Positions 25,629-33,232 of a DNA stretch of 64,000 nt are shown piece by piece; position 1 is the first letter of the stretch; each line of letters begins with the position of its first letter. Under the pieces are notes generated by a model. That model was not told the DNA's origin. It did not search any database and saw only the letters and a program-made list of their open reading frames with translations. This DNA is from Devosia soli (GTDB lineage Bacteria > Pseudomonadota > Alphaproteobacteria > Rhizobiales > Devosiaceae): the NCBI RefSeq assembly GCF_000970455.1, contig NZ_LAJG01000025.1, forward strand, positions 1 to 64,000, written 5' to 3'. The position numbers and the translations under genes were made by a program.

Positions 25629-27083
25629 ATGTCATTCAAGGTTGCTGTGATCGGCGCTGGGTCGGTCGGCTTCACCAAAACGCTGATCTCGGACTTGTTG
25701 AAAGTGCCGGAATTCGTCAATTGCGAATTTGCGCTGACCGACATCAATCCGCACAACCTCGACATGGTCAAACAGATCATCGAGACGATCGTGTCGGTAA
25801 ACAAATTGCCGGCCAAGGTGACGGCGACGACCGATCGCCGCGCGGCGCTGACTGGCGCGCGCTACATCATGTCCTGCGTTCGCGTCGGTGGGCTTGAAGC
25901 TTTTGCGACCGACATCTCCATTCCGCTCAAGTATGGTGTTGATCAGTGCGTGGGTGACACCATCTGTGCGGGTGGCATTCTTTATGGCCAACGCAATATT
26001 CCGGTGATCCTCGAGTTCTGCAAGGATATCCGCGAAGTCGCTGAGCCCGGCGCGCTGTTCCTCAACTATGCAAACCCGATGGCAATGAACACGTGGGCGG
26101 CCGACATGTATGGCGGCGTCAATGTGGTCGGCCTTTGCCACGGCGTGCAGCACGGGGCGCACCAGATCGCGCAGGTGCTTGGCGTTAGCGATGATGAGCT
26201 CGACTATGTCTGCTCGGGGATCAATCACCAGACCTGGTATATCGACATCCGTGCCAAGGGCCGGAAGATCGAGAAGGAAGAGCTGATCGAGGGCTTTGAG
26301 CTGCATCCGATCTATTCCAAGACGGAGAAGGTGCGCATCGACGTGCTGAAGCGGTTTGGCGTCTATTCGACGGAGTCGAACGGGCACCTTTCCGAATACC
26401 TGCCGTGGTACCGGAAGCGTCCGGACGAGATCAATCGCTGGATCGACATGAGCGACTGGATCCATGGCGAGACCGGCGGGTATCTGCGCTATTCGACCGA
26501 GCGCCGGAACTGGTTCGAGACCGACTTCCCGATGTTCAAGGAGCAGGCCAACAAGCCGCTTTCCGAACACAAGCGGACGAGCGAACACGCCAGCTATATC
26601 ATCGAGGCTTTTGAAACCGGCCGCCCCTATCGTGGACACTTCAACCGCCGCAACAATGGCATCATCACCAACCTGCCTGACGATGCGATCATCGAAAGCC
26701 CGGGCTATGTCGACCGCTTCGGCATCAACATGATCGAGGGGATCACACTGCCGACGGCCTGTGCGGCGACGTGCTCGGTTTCGGTTTCGGTGCAGCGGCT
26801 TTCGGTCGAGGCAGCCATGACTGGCAATATCGATACGCTGAAACTCGCCGTGCTGCATGACCCGCTGGTCGGCGCCATCTGTACGCCGGACGAAGTCTGG
26901 GCGATGGTCGACGAGATGGTCGTCGCACAGGCAAAGTGGCTGCCGCAATATGCCGATGCCGTGCCGGCGGCCAAGGAGCGGATTGCCAAGTCGACGGTGA
27001 AAACCCGCGACTGGGAAGGCGCTGCGCGCAAGAAGGTTCGCTCGGTTGAAGAACTCCGCGAAATGAGCGGCGCGCACCACTGA
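25629..27083 (+). CDS. GH4 family alpha-galactosidase-type glycosidase
   Basis: This glycoside hydrolase of family 4 (484 residues, cytoplasmic) uses NAD+ and a divalent metal in a redox-elimination mechanism. The N-terminal Rossmann motif is VAVIGAGSVGFTKTL. Family residues follow: FLNYANPMAMNTW, the metal-binding Cys in VGLCHGVQHG, and the His in GINHQTWYI. The SGINH/LCHGVQ combination is that of MelA-like alpha-galactosidases rather than 6-phospho-glucosidases, but substrate choice is not proved. It is preceded by GGGAGG-type ribosome site and ended by a strong terminator; its likely regulator is the divergent AraC gene. No sugar transporter is adjacent. Confidence 0.88.
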   Translation: MSFKVAVIGAGSVGFTKTLISDLLKVPEFVNCEFALTDINPHNLDMVKQIIETIVSVNKLPAKVTATTDRRAALTGARYIMSCVRVGGLEAFATDISIPLKYGVDQCVGDTICAGGILYGQRNIPVILEFCKDIREVAEPGALFLNYANPMAMNTWAADMYGGVNVVGLCHGVQHGAHQIAQVLGVSDDELDYVCSGINHQTWYIDIRAKGRKIEKEELIEGFELHPIYSKTEKVRIDVLKRFGVYSTESNGHLSEYLPWYRKRPDEINRWIDMSDWIHGETGGYLRYSTERRNWFETDFPMFKEQANKPLSEHKRTSEHASYIIEAFETGRPYRGHFNRRNNGIITNLPDDAIIESPGYVDRFGINMIEGITLPTACAATCSVSVSVQRLSVEAAMTGNIDTLKLAVLHDPLVGAICTPDEVWAMVDEMVVAQAKWLPQYADAVPAAKERIAKSTVKTRDWEGAARKKVRSVEELREMSGAHH

Positions 27084-27119
27084 GTTTTCGAGTTCGACGC
27101 GCCCTCCCAAGCGTCAAGT

Positions 27120-27154
27120 TGGCCCCGGCGAAAGCTGGGGTCATTTTTGTTTTC
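27120..27154 (+). terminator. Rho-independent terminator after the GH4 gene
   Basis: A 10-base stem, TGGCCCCGGC (27120-27129) with GCTGGGGTCA (27134-27143), including two G-U pairs, is closed by a GAAA tetraloop and followed by TTTTTGTTTT. Confidence 0.85.
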
Positions 27155-27168
27155 GGGAATAGCAGGAT

Positions 27169-27208
27169 ATACTATCGTGTCGCGAATGCACTCGCGATGC
27201 GATAGTAT
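27169..27208. promoter_or_regulatory. 40-base imperfect palindrome, HigA operator candidate
   Basis: ATACTATCG (27169-27177) and CGATAGTAT (27200-27208) are perfect arms. Inside them lie two TCGCGA palindromes (27180-27185 and 27192-27197). It ends seven bases before the HigB ATG and contains TATACT and TAGTAT, -10-like boxes, as expected for autorepression of a toxin-antitoxin operon. Confidence 0.7.
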
Positions 27209-27214
27209 CTTGCA

Positions 27215-27496
27215 ATGATCATGTCGTTTGGCAACGAAGCTGCGCAATCAGCATGGGAACGTCGCTTTCGGAAGGGCGTCCCCAATGACATCATGAAGGT
27301 TGCCAACCGCGAGCTTACCCAGCTGAACGCTGCGGTGGCGCTGGACGACTTGCGCATCCCGCCCGGCAATAGGCTTGAGAGTCTCGCAGGAGATCGGGTG
27401 GGCCAACATAGCATCCGGATCAACGATCAATGGCGGCTCTGTTTCGTCTGGCGGGACGGCAATGCCTTCGACGTGGAACTGGTGGATTATCACTGA
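27215..27496 (+). CDS. higB: HigB-type toxin (RelE/ParE superfamily)
   Basis: The 93-residue protein is a HigB-like mRNA interferase or relative. The C-terminal half carries the family signature: LESLAGDRVGQHSIRINDQWRLCFVW followed by VELVDYH. The basic residues and the terminal His are those that act on ribosome-bound mRNA in HigB. It precedes its antitoxin (reverse order, as in classical higBA), with eight bases between the genes. ATG 27215 and ATG 27221 are both possible starts. It is likely autoregulated through the palindrome just upstream. Confidence 0.88.
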   Translation: MIMSFGNEAAQSAWERRFRKGVPNDIMKVANRELTQLNAAVALDDLRIPPGNRLESLAGDRVGQHSIRINDQWRLCFVWRDGNAFDVELVDYH

Positions 27497-27504
27497 GGTG
27501 GGAA

Positions 27505-27798
27505 ATGGCTGACTTTAATCCGACACATCCCGGCGAGGTTTTGCTTGAGGATTTCATGAAGCCTCTGGGATTGACGCAATATGCCCTCGCCAAGGCTTTG
27601 GGTGTCACACAGATGCGTATTGGCGAAATCGTGCAAGGCAAGCGATCGGTTTCGCCCGATACGTCACTGCGACTGGCCCGCTATTTCGGTACCAGCGCCG
27701 AATTCTGGATGAACATGCAAGCGACCTATGACCTAGAGCGCGCGCGCGAGAAGTCGGAGGCGGCGATTGCTGATCAGGTATCGCCTCGCGCTACCTGA
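27505..27798 (+). CDS. higA: HigA-type antitoxin (XRE family)
   Basis: The 97-residue antitoxin and repressor has the typical HigA opening HPGEVLLEDFMKPLGLTQYALAKALGV and the helix-turn-helix QMRIGEIVQGKRSVSPDTSLRLARYFG, then AEFWMNMQATYDLERA, a block shared by most HigA/VapI proteins. ATG 27505 has GAGGTGGGA upstream; the frame runs further up inside higB but the conserved start is here. HigA neutralises HigB and should bind the operator at 27169-27208. Confidence 0.9.
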   Translation: MADFNPTHPGEVLLEDFMKPLGLTQYALAKALGVTQMRIGEIVQGKRSVSPDTSLRLARYFGTSAEFWMNMQATYDLERAREKSEAAIADQVSPRAT

Positions 27799-27893
27799 TC
27801 CTTTGCTTCTCCAGACATTTATTCCGGTTTTCACAGGAGTGCTTGCCGCCAGTCCTCCGGACAAATAGCCTTCTTGCAGGGGAGGACTAACGC

Positions 27894-29435
27894 ATGGGAA
27901 AGCCAGCACATTTTGTCATTGTGGGTGGGGGGACGGCCGGGTGGATCGCGGCTTTTATCATTCAGGATGAGGCGCGGCGGCGCGGGTTTGATTTCAAGAT
28001 TTCGGTGGTCGAGAGTTCGAAGGTGCCGACGGTTGGGGTGGGCGAGGCGACGACCGCAGCGTTTCGAGTGCTGCTGAAGCATTTTGGGATCGATGAGTTC
28101 GAATTTTTCCGCAAGACCGATGCCAGCTTTAAGCTCGGCATTCGGCACGAGGACTGGCGGCGGAAGGGTTTTACCTATTATGGGCCGATCGATGATCCGC
28201 ATCAGGTGATCCAGGCGCCGCCGGGGGCGCCCTCGGACTATCTTAATGTCTATGCGGTGGCGGCGGGCAGGGCGGTGCAGGAGATGCATATGTTCCAGCC
28301 GCTGCTCGAGCAGAAAAAAGCGCCTTATGCGCGCAAGGCCGATGGCTCGCTGATTCCGCTCGGGCCTTTTCACTATGCCTTTCATTTCGACCAGGCGCTG
28401 GTCGGCAAGTTTTTTGCCAGCAAGTCCAAGGGTGTCGATAAGGTCGATGCACTGGTCGCCGGGGTTGAGCGGGATGGTGAGACCGGGCATATCACCGCTC
28501 TGGTCCTCGACGACAATTCGCGCCTAGAGGGCGATTTCTTCATCGATGCGACGGGCTTTCGCAAGCAGATCATCGTCAAGGCGCTGGAGGCGCCGTGGAA
28601 ATCCTATGCGCACGAGCTTCCGGTCAATCGGGCACTGCCGTTCTGGATAGAGCTGAAGGACGGGGAGGAACTGGCCAATTACACGCGGGCCTGGGCGCAG
28701 AGTTCGGGTTGGATGTGGCAAATTCCGACACGGCAGCGCTATGGCTGCGGTTACGTCTATTCGGATGAGTTCCTGACGCCGGAGCAGGCGAAGGACGAAA
28801 TCGAGCGCGTACTTGGACACGAGATTGAGGTCAGGAGCGATATCCGCTTTCAGATCGGGCGGCTCGAAAAAGCCTGGATCGGGAATTGCGTGGCGGTGGG
28901 GCTCTCATCAAGCTTTCTGGAGCCGCTTGAATCGACCTCGATCCACGGCACCATTGTGCAGATGATGCTGTTTGCGCAGCGGTACATGGATGAGCCAGGC
29001 AAGATCACCGACAATGCGCGGGACGATTACAATGCGCGAATAGGGCGGCAGGTCGATGATTTCCGGACTTTCGTCAACACGCACTATATGACCGAGCGGG
29101 ATGACACGCCATTCTGGCGGGAAGTGCGGGCCAACCGCATTCATCCCGAAACGAAAGAGCGGTTGGCGCGCTGGCAAAAGCGGATGCCGCGGCAGGAGGA
29201 TTTTCCGAATTATCTGGGCGGGCTCCCGCACATCGAAACGCAGCTCCATTATCCGGTGCTGAATGGATTGGGGCTACTGGACCAGAACCTGGCGCGCAAG
29301 GAAATGGAGGCCGACCCGAAACTTCGGCGCTTCGCCCAACAGACGTTCGACAGCCTTGTAAAGGAATATCGAGCGGCGGCCAGCCAAGCGCTGGGGCACC
29401 GGGAATTTCTCGACATCGTACAGGGCATAGCGTGA
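27894..29435 (+). CDS. Flavin-dependent tryptophan halogenase-family protein
   Basis: The 513-residue FADH2-dependent halogenase-family protein is complete in all catalytic motifs. The FAD motif is IVGGGTAGWIAA (residues 9-20). K80 (in SFKLGIR) aligns with K79 of PrnA, which carries hypohalous acid. WMWQIP (273-278) is the halogenase signature, and E346 (in EPLESTS) aligns with PrnA E346. A flavin reductase would be needed; none is encoded nearby. The substrate is unknown (free tryptophan, a peptide or another aromatic). The next gene, a LysE exporter, overlaps by four bases. GGGGAGGAC lies before the ATG. Confidence 0.88.
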   Translation: MGKPAHFVIVGGGTAGWIAAFIIQDEARRRGFDFKISVVESSKVPTVGVGEATTAAFRVLLKHFGIDEFEFFRKTDASFKLGIRHEDWRRKGFTYYGPIDDPHQVIQAPPGAPSDYLNVYAVAAGRAVQEMHMFQPLLEQKKAPYARKADGSLIPLGPFHYAFHFDQALVGKFFASKSKGVDKVDALVAGVERDGETGHITALVLDDNSRLEGDFFIDATGFRKQIIVKALEAPWKSYAHELPVNRALPFWIELKDGEELANYTRAWAQSSGWMWQIPTRQRYGCGYVYSDEFLTPEQAKDEIERVLGHEIEVRSDIRFQIGRLEKAWIGNCVAVGLSSSFLEPLESTSIHGTIVQMMLFAQRYMDEPGKITDNARDDYNARIGRQVDDFRTFVNTHYMTERDDTPFWREVRANRIHPETKERLARWQKRMPRQEDFPNYLGGLPHIETQLHYPVLNGLGLLDQNLARKEMEADPKLRRFAQQTFDSLVKEYRAAASQALGHREFLDIVQGIA

Positions 29436-30025
29436 ACGACTGGACGGCATTTGTGCTTGCGGTGCTGGGGCTGCTGGCAACGCCCGGACCCACGAACACG
29501 CTCATGGCCGCGAGCGGCGCGCAGCGCGGGGTACGGAATTCGCTGCATCTTCTGGCGGGCGAGCTTGGTGGTTATGCGATCGCCATCACGGTTTGGATCG
29601 AGATCGTCGGGGCGGTGGCTGCGCGGGAGCCGATGGTCGCGACTGTCGCCAAGCTCGTGGCGGCGGCTTTTCTTTATTGGTCGGCCTGGAAGCTCTGGCG
29701 CACTGCGGGGACTGCTGATCTCGGCCAGCGCGGCATTACGCTCAGCCGGGTTTTCGTGACTACGCTGCTCAATCCCAAGGCGCTGGTTTTTGCCTTCGCC
29801 ATCTTCCCTCAACTTGGCTCCGTTGAACGCTTGCCCTACGACGCGGTCTTCGCGCTGCTCGTCATCGCCACGGCCATCGGCTGGATGATCCTGGGCGCCC
29901 TGGCGCAACGCGGCTCGGCTGGGCTCCTTACCTCGGCGCGAGTAGAGCAGATAACTGCGATGGCGCTCACGGTGTTTGCGACGGTGTTGATGGTGCAGAC
30001 GCTTCAGAGTCTGAGTTGGGACTAG
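29432..30025 (+). CDS. LysE-family exporter
   Basis: The 197-residue inner-membrane protein has about six helices. The family opening is LLATPGPTNTLMAASGAQRG, and TTLLNPKALVFAFAIFP is the second conserved block. LysE/RhtB proteins export amino acids and related small molecules. Its GTG start overlaps the halogenase stop (GTGA), a strong coupling, suggesting that it exports the halogenated product or its precursor (inference). Confidence 0.85.
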   Translation: MNDWTAFVLAVLGLLATPGPTNTLMAASGAQRGVRNSLHLLAGELGGYAIAITVWIEIVGAVAAREPMVATVAKLVAAAFLYWSAWKLWRTAGTADLGQRGITLSRVFVTTLLNPKALVFAFAIFPQLGSVERLPYDAVFALLVIATAIGWMILGALAQRGSAGLLTSARVEQITAMALTVFATVLMVQTLQSLSWD

Positions 30026-30193
30026 CCCGGAAGACCGCCGGACTTCAGTCCTTCCACACCGAGACAAAAGAAGGCATTGGAGTTTGCCGGAGCTTTGATC
30101 TCGCTCGCATCGCATGCTCGATCCAGCCCGGTACGCATTGACATCCACTCCAAACCGACCCAATTGAAACCCAACGATTTCCCGGAGTTTCCC

Positions 30194-31291
30194 ATGGGCT
30201 TTAAGATGGGCATCGTCGGCCTGCCGAATGTCGGCAAGTCGACGCTTTTCAATGCGCTGACCCGTACCGCCGCCGCACAGGCGGCGAATTTCCCGTTTTG
30301 CACGATCGAGCCCAATGTCGGCGAAGTTTCGGTTCCGGACGCGCGGCTGGAAAAGCTCGCGGCAATCGGCAAATCGGCGACGATCCTGCCGGCGCGCATG
30401 AGCTTTGTGGATATCGCGGGCCTTGTGAAGGGCGCTTCGCAGGGCGAAGGACTGGGCAATCAGTTCCTCGCCAATATCCGCGAGACGGACGCGATCGCCT
30501 ATGTGCTGCGTTGCTTTGAAGACCCCAATGTCATCCACGTGTCCAACCGCGTTGACCCGCTTGCCGACGCCGAGGTCGTCGAAACCGAGCTGATGCTCGC
30601 CGATCTCGAAAGCCTCGAAAAGCGTCGCGCTGGCGTCGAGAAGAAGGCCAAGGGCAACGATAAGGACGCCAAGCTGACGCTCGAGCTGATCGACCGCGCG
30701 CTCGTACTGCTGCGCGATGGCAAATCGGCGCGGTTCGTCAAGCGCGATCCGGAAGAGGAAAAGGCTTTCAACGAGCTCCAACTGCTGACGAGCAAGCCTG
30801 TCCTCTACGTCTGCAATGTCGACGAGGCTTCGGCGGCGACGGGCAATGCGCTTTCCAAGAAGGTCGAAGACTATGCCAAGGCGCATGACGCAGGCATGGT
30901 GATCATCTCGGCGGAGATCGAATCGCAGCTGGCGCAGTTGCCTGATGACGAGCAGGCCGAATATCTCTCTTCGCTCGGGCTCGATCAGCCGGGCCTCAAT
31001 AGGTTGATCCGCGCCGCCTATGATCTTCTCAACCTCCAGACCTACTTCACCGTGGGCCCGAAGGAAACGCGCGCCTGGACGATCCACAAGGGCGACAAGG
31101 CTCCGCAGGCGGCAGGCGTGATCCACACCGACTTCGAGCGCGGGTTCATTCGTGCGCAGACGATTGGCTATGATGATTTCGTGACGCTGGGCGGCGAAGT
31201 GCCGGCCAAGGAAGCGGGTAAGGCGCGCGACGAAGGCAAGGAATATGTCGTCAAGGATGGCGACGTGATGCTGTTCAAGTTCAATACTTGA
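30194..31291 (+). CDS. ychF: Ribosome-associated GTPase/ATPase YchF
   Basis: This 365-residue Obg-family P-loop protein has G1 IVGLPNVGKSTLFNALT, a G2 region PFCTIEPNVGEV, G3 DIAGLVKGASQGEGLGNQFL, and a C-terminal TGS domain (LQTYFTVGPKETRAWTI...GDKAPQAAGVIHTDFERGFIRA). YchF prefers ATP over GTP and binds ribosomes and the proteasome or catalase in other species. The ATG at 30194 follows GGAG with correct spacing; the longer frame to 30077 is not family sequence. The gene is likely monocistronic. Confidence 0.95.
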   Translation: MGFKMGIVGLPNVGKSTLFNALTRTAAAQAANFPFCTIEPNVGEVSVPDARLEKLAAIGKSATILPARMSFVDIAGLVKGASQGEGLGNQFLANIRETDAIAYVLRCFEDPNVIHVSNRVDPLADAEVVETELMLADLESLEKRRAGVEKKAKGNDKDAKLTLELIDRALVLLRDGKSARFVKRDPEEEKAFNELQLLTSKPVLYVCNVDEASAATGNALSKKVEDYAKAHDAGMVIISAEIESQLAQLPDDEQAEYLSSLGLDQPGLNRLIRAAYDLLNLQTYFTVGPKETRAWTIHKGDKAPQAAGVIHTDFERGFIRAQTIGYDDFVTLGGEVPAKEAGKARDEGKEYVVKDGDVMLFKFNT

Positions 31292-31406
31292 GGCTGCTGG
31301 AAACGATGAATTCGTTCGGACGCTGTATTAGCTTTGCCGCATCCGGTGTGGATGCGGCTGGCGATCTTGCAAGTCGGGCGCTCGGCTGGTAGGTCCAAGT
31401 TTGGCT

Positions 31407-31483
31407 GGTCTCGTAGCTCAGCAGGATAGAGCACCGGATTCCTAATCCGGGGGTCATGGGTTCGAATCCCGTCGAGATCACCA
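31407..31483 (+). tRNA. tRNA-Arg (CCT)
   Basis: This 77-base cloverleaf has an acceptor stem GGTCTCG/CGAGATC (one G-U pair), discriminator A and an encoded CCA. The anticodon loop TTCCTAA, between CCGGA and TCCGG, gives anticodon CCT, which reads AGG. The T arm contains GGTTCGAATCC. Only five bases separate the CCA end from the ATG of the next gene, so the two may share a transcript. Confidence 0.95.
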
Positions 31484-31488
31484 GCCAA

Positions 31489-31998
31489 ATGTCCTCTTCC
31501 GGTCCTTTCATTCGCTATCCCGATCCGCGCTTCGGCGCCGTGGCGACCACCCAAACGGTCGACCCGGCACTGCGTGCTGTTGGCTCGCAGCTGGTGGCGG
31601 CGGCGGAGAGTGTTCAGGCTTATGGGCTGGCGGCTGTGCATGTCGGTGTGGTGGCGCCGATTGTCGTTGTCAGTGTGAGCGAACCGGATCGGCGGGATTA
31701 TCGGGTGTTTTATAACCCTCGCGTGATCTCGGCGGGTTCGGAGACCGCGCTTGGGCGTGAGGGGTCTGTTTCCATGCCGGGGGTGGAGGTGGACATTGCC
31801 CGGGCAACGGGCGTGGTCGTGGGCTTTGACGACGAGAACGGGCAGGGGCGGGAGGTGGCGCTGACCGGCTTTGTGGCCCGGGTGGCGCAGCACGAGATCG
31901 ACCAGGTCAATGGCATCTTCTTTCTCGACCGTCTATCGCGGCTCAAGCGCGAGGCGGCATTGCGGCGTTTTGCTAAACTTGAGCGCCGTTCGGGTTGA
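31489..31998 (+). CDS. Peptide-deformylase-like protein lacking metal ligands
   Basis: The 169-residue protein has the deformylase fold markers (RYPDPRF start, family length) but degenerate active-site motifs. Motif 1 GxGLAAxQ reads YGLAAVHVG (Gln replaced by His). Motif 2 EGCLS reads EGSVS (metal Cys replaced by Ser). Motif 3 HExxH reads HEIDQ (second metal His replaced by Gln). Two of the three metal ligands are therefore missing, so ordinary deformylation is unlikely. It may be a regulatory or binding relative, or a relic. It begins five bases after the tRNA CCA with no clear Shine-Dalgarno sequence. prfB follows 49 bases downstream. Confidence 0.82.
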   Translation: MSSSGPFIRYPDPRFGAVATTQTVDPALRAVGSQLVAAAESVQAYGLAAVHVGVVAPIVVVSVSEPDRRDYRVFYNPRVISAGSETALGREGSVSMPGVEVDIARATGVVVGFDDENGQGREVALTGFVARVAQHEIDQVNGIFFLDRLSRLKREAALRRFAKLERRSG

Positions 31999-32047
31999 TC
32001 CTTGGCCCCTCGTTCGCTACATGGGGCGCTCAAACAAGGATAATGCA

Positions 32048-33170
32048 ATGCGCACGGAAATCGAAAAGACCGTCGCCGAAATCGAGCAGGTTCTGACCCT
32101 GCTGAGGAGGCATCTTTGACTGGGATACAGCACAACTCCGTCTCGACGCGCTGACCGCGCAAACCGAATCTCCCGATTTCTGGAACGACCCGGAAAAGGC
32201 CCGCGTCACCATGCGCGAGCGCGATGAACTCGATGTGGCCGTGAAGGCTGTGCGCGAGCTCGAAACCGGGATTGCCGACAATGTCGAACTGATCGAGCTC
32301 GGCGAGGCCGAGGGCGACGCCGATATCGTGCGCGACGCCGAGAACGCGCTGCTTGAACTCAAGCAGACCGCGCGCCGCCAGCAGATCGAAACGCTGCTTT
32401 CGGGCGAAGTCGACAGCAACGACTGCTATGTCGAAATCCACTCCGGCGCTGGCGGCACCGAGAGCCAGGATTGGGCAAACATGCTTTTGCGCATGTATAC
32501 CCGCTGGGCCGAGCGACGGAAGATGAAGGTCGAAGTGCTCGAAATGCACGACGGCGAAGAGGCCGGCATCAAATCGGCGACCATCCAGATCAAGGGCCAC
32601 AATGCCTATGGCTGGCTCAAGACCGAAAGCGGCGTGCATCGCCTGGTGCGCATCAGCCCCTATGACTCGGCCGCGCGCCGGCATACGAGCTTTTCGAGCT
32701 GCTGGGTCTATCCGGTGATCGACGATTCCATCGAGATCGAAATCCGCGAGGCCGATCTCAAGGTCGATACCTATCGCGCCTCCGGCGCCGGTGGGCAGCA
32801 CGTGAACACGACCGACTCCGCCATCCGCATCACCCACGTGCCCTCGGGCATCATCGTGGCGTGCCAGCAGGAGCGCAGCCAGCACAAGAACCGCGCAACG
32901 GCCATGGCCATGCTGAAATCCCGTCTCTACGAGATGGAACTGCAAAAGCGGGAAGAGGCGGCTAACGCCCAAGCTGCCAACAAGACCGATATCGGTTGGG
33001 GTCACCAGATCCGTTCGTATGTCTTGCAGCCCTACCAGATGGTCAAGGATCTGCGGACCGGGGTCGAAAGCGGGCAGCCTTCGGTGGTGCTCGACGGCGA
33101 TCTCGACCAGTTCATGGAAGCGGCATTGGCGCAGCGGGTCGGCGTCGCAACGGACGTGGTCAGCGAATAA
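32048..33170 (+). CDS. prfB: Peptide chain release factor 2, programmed +1 frameshift
   Basis: RF2 ends translation at UGA and UAA. The coding region opens at ATG 32048 ([16 protein letters not shown]...) and meets an in-frame TGA at 32117. AGGAGG-CAT-CTT-TGA-C (32105-32120) matches the classic autoregulatory frameshift site, including the three-base spacing. After the +1 shift the frame continues [18 protein letters not shown] to the stop at 33170, about 373 residues. The catalytic GGQ is in [14 protein letters not shown]. The recognition motif reads SPY ([11 protein letters not shown]) where E. coli has SPF. When RF2 is low the ribosome shifts; when high it stops. Confidence 0.96.
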
Positions 33171-33178
33171 TGCATTTT

Positions 33179-33206
33179 GGGAGGCTGCGGCCTCCCGATT
33201 TGTTTT
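33179..33206 (+). terminator. Terminator of prfB
   Basis: GGGAGGC (33179-33185), TGCG loop and GCCTCCC (33190-33196) form a perfect stem, followed by GATTTGTTTTT. It lies eight bases after the prfB stop. Confidence 0.85.
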
Positions 33207-33232
33207 TGCCTGAGGTCATTCCCTCACGGGTC

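Noticed and set aside
29249..31126. 625-codon minus-strand frame opposite halogenase, LysE and ychF genes
   Set aside because: It spans three unrelated conserved genes on the other strand; it has no domain of its own.
31407..31483. tRNA-Arg as an integrated-element attachment site
   Set aside because: No integrase or partial tRNA copy is seen nearby, and the genes on both sides are housekeeping.
32117..32119. TGA in prfB taken as a disabling mutation or sequencing error
   Set aside because: The context is exactly the programmed RF2 frameshift site, and the downstream frame is intact.
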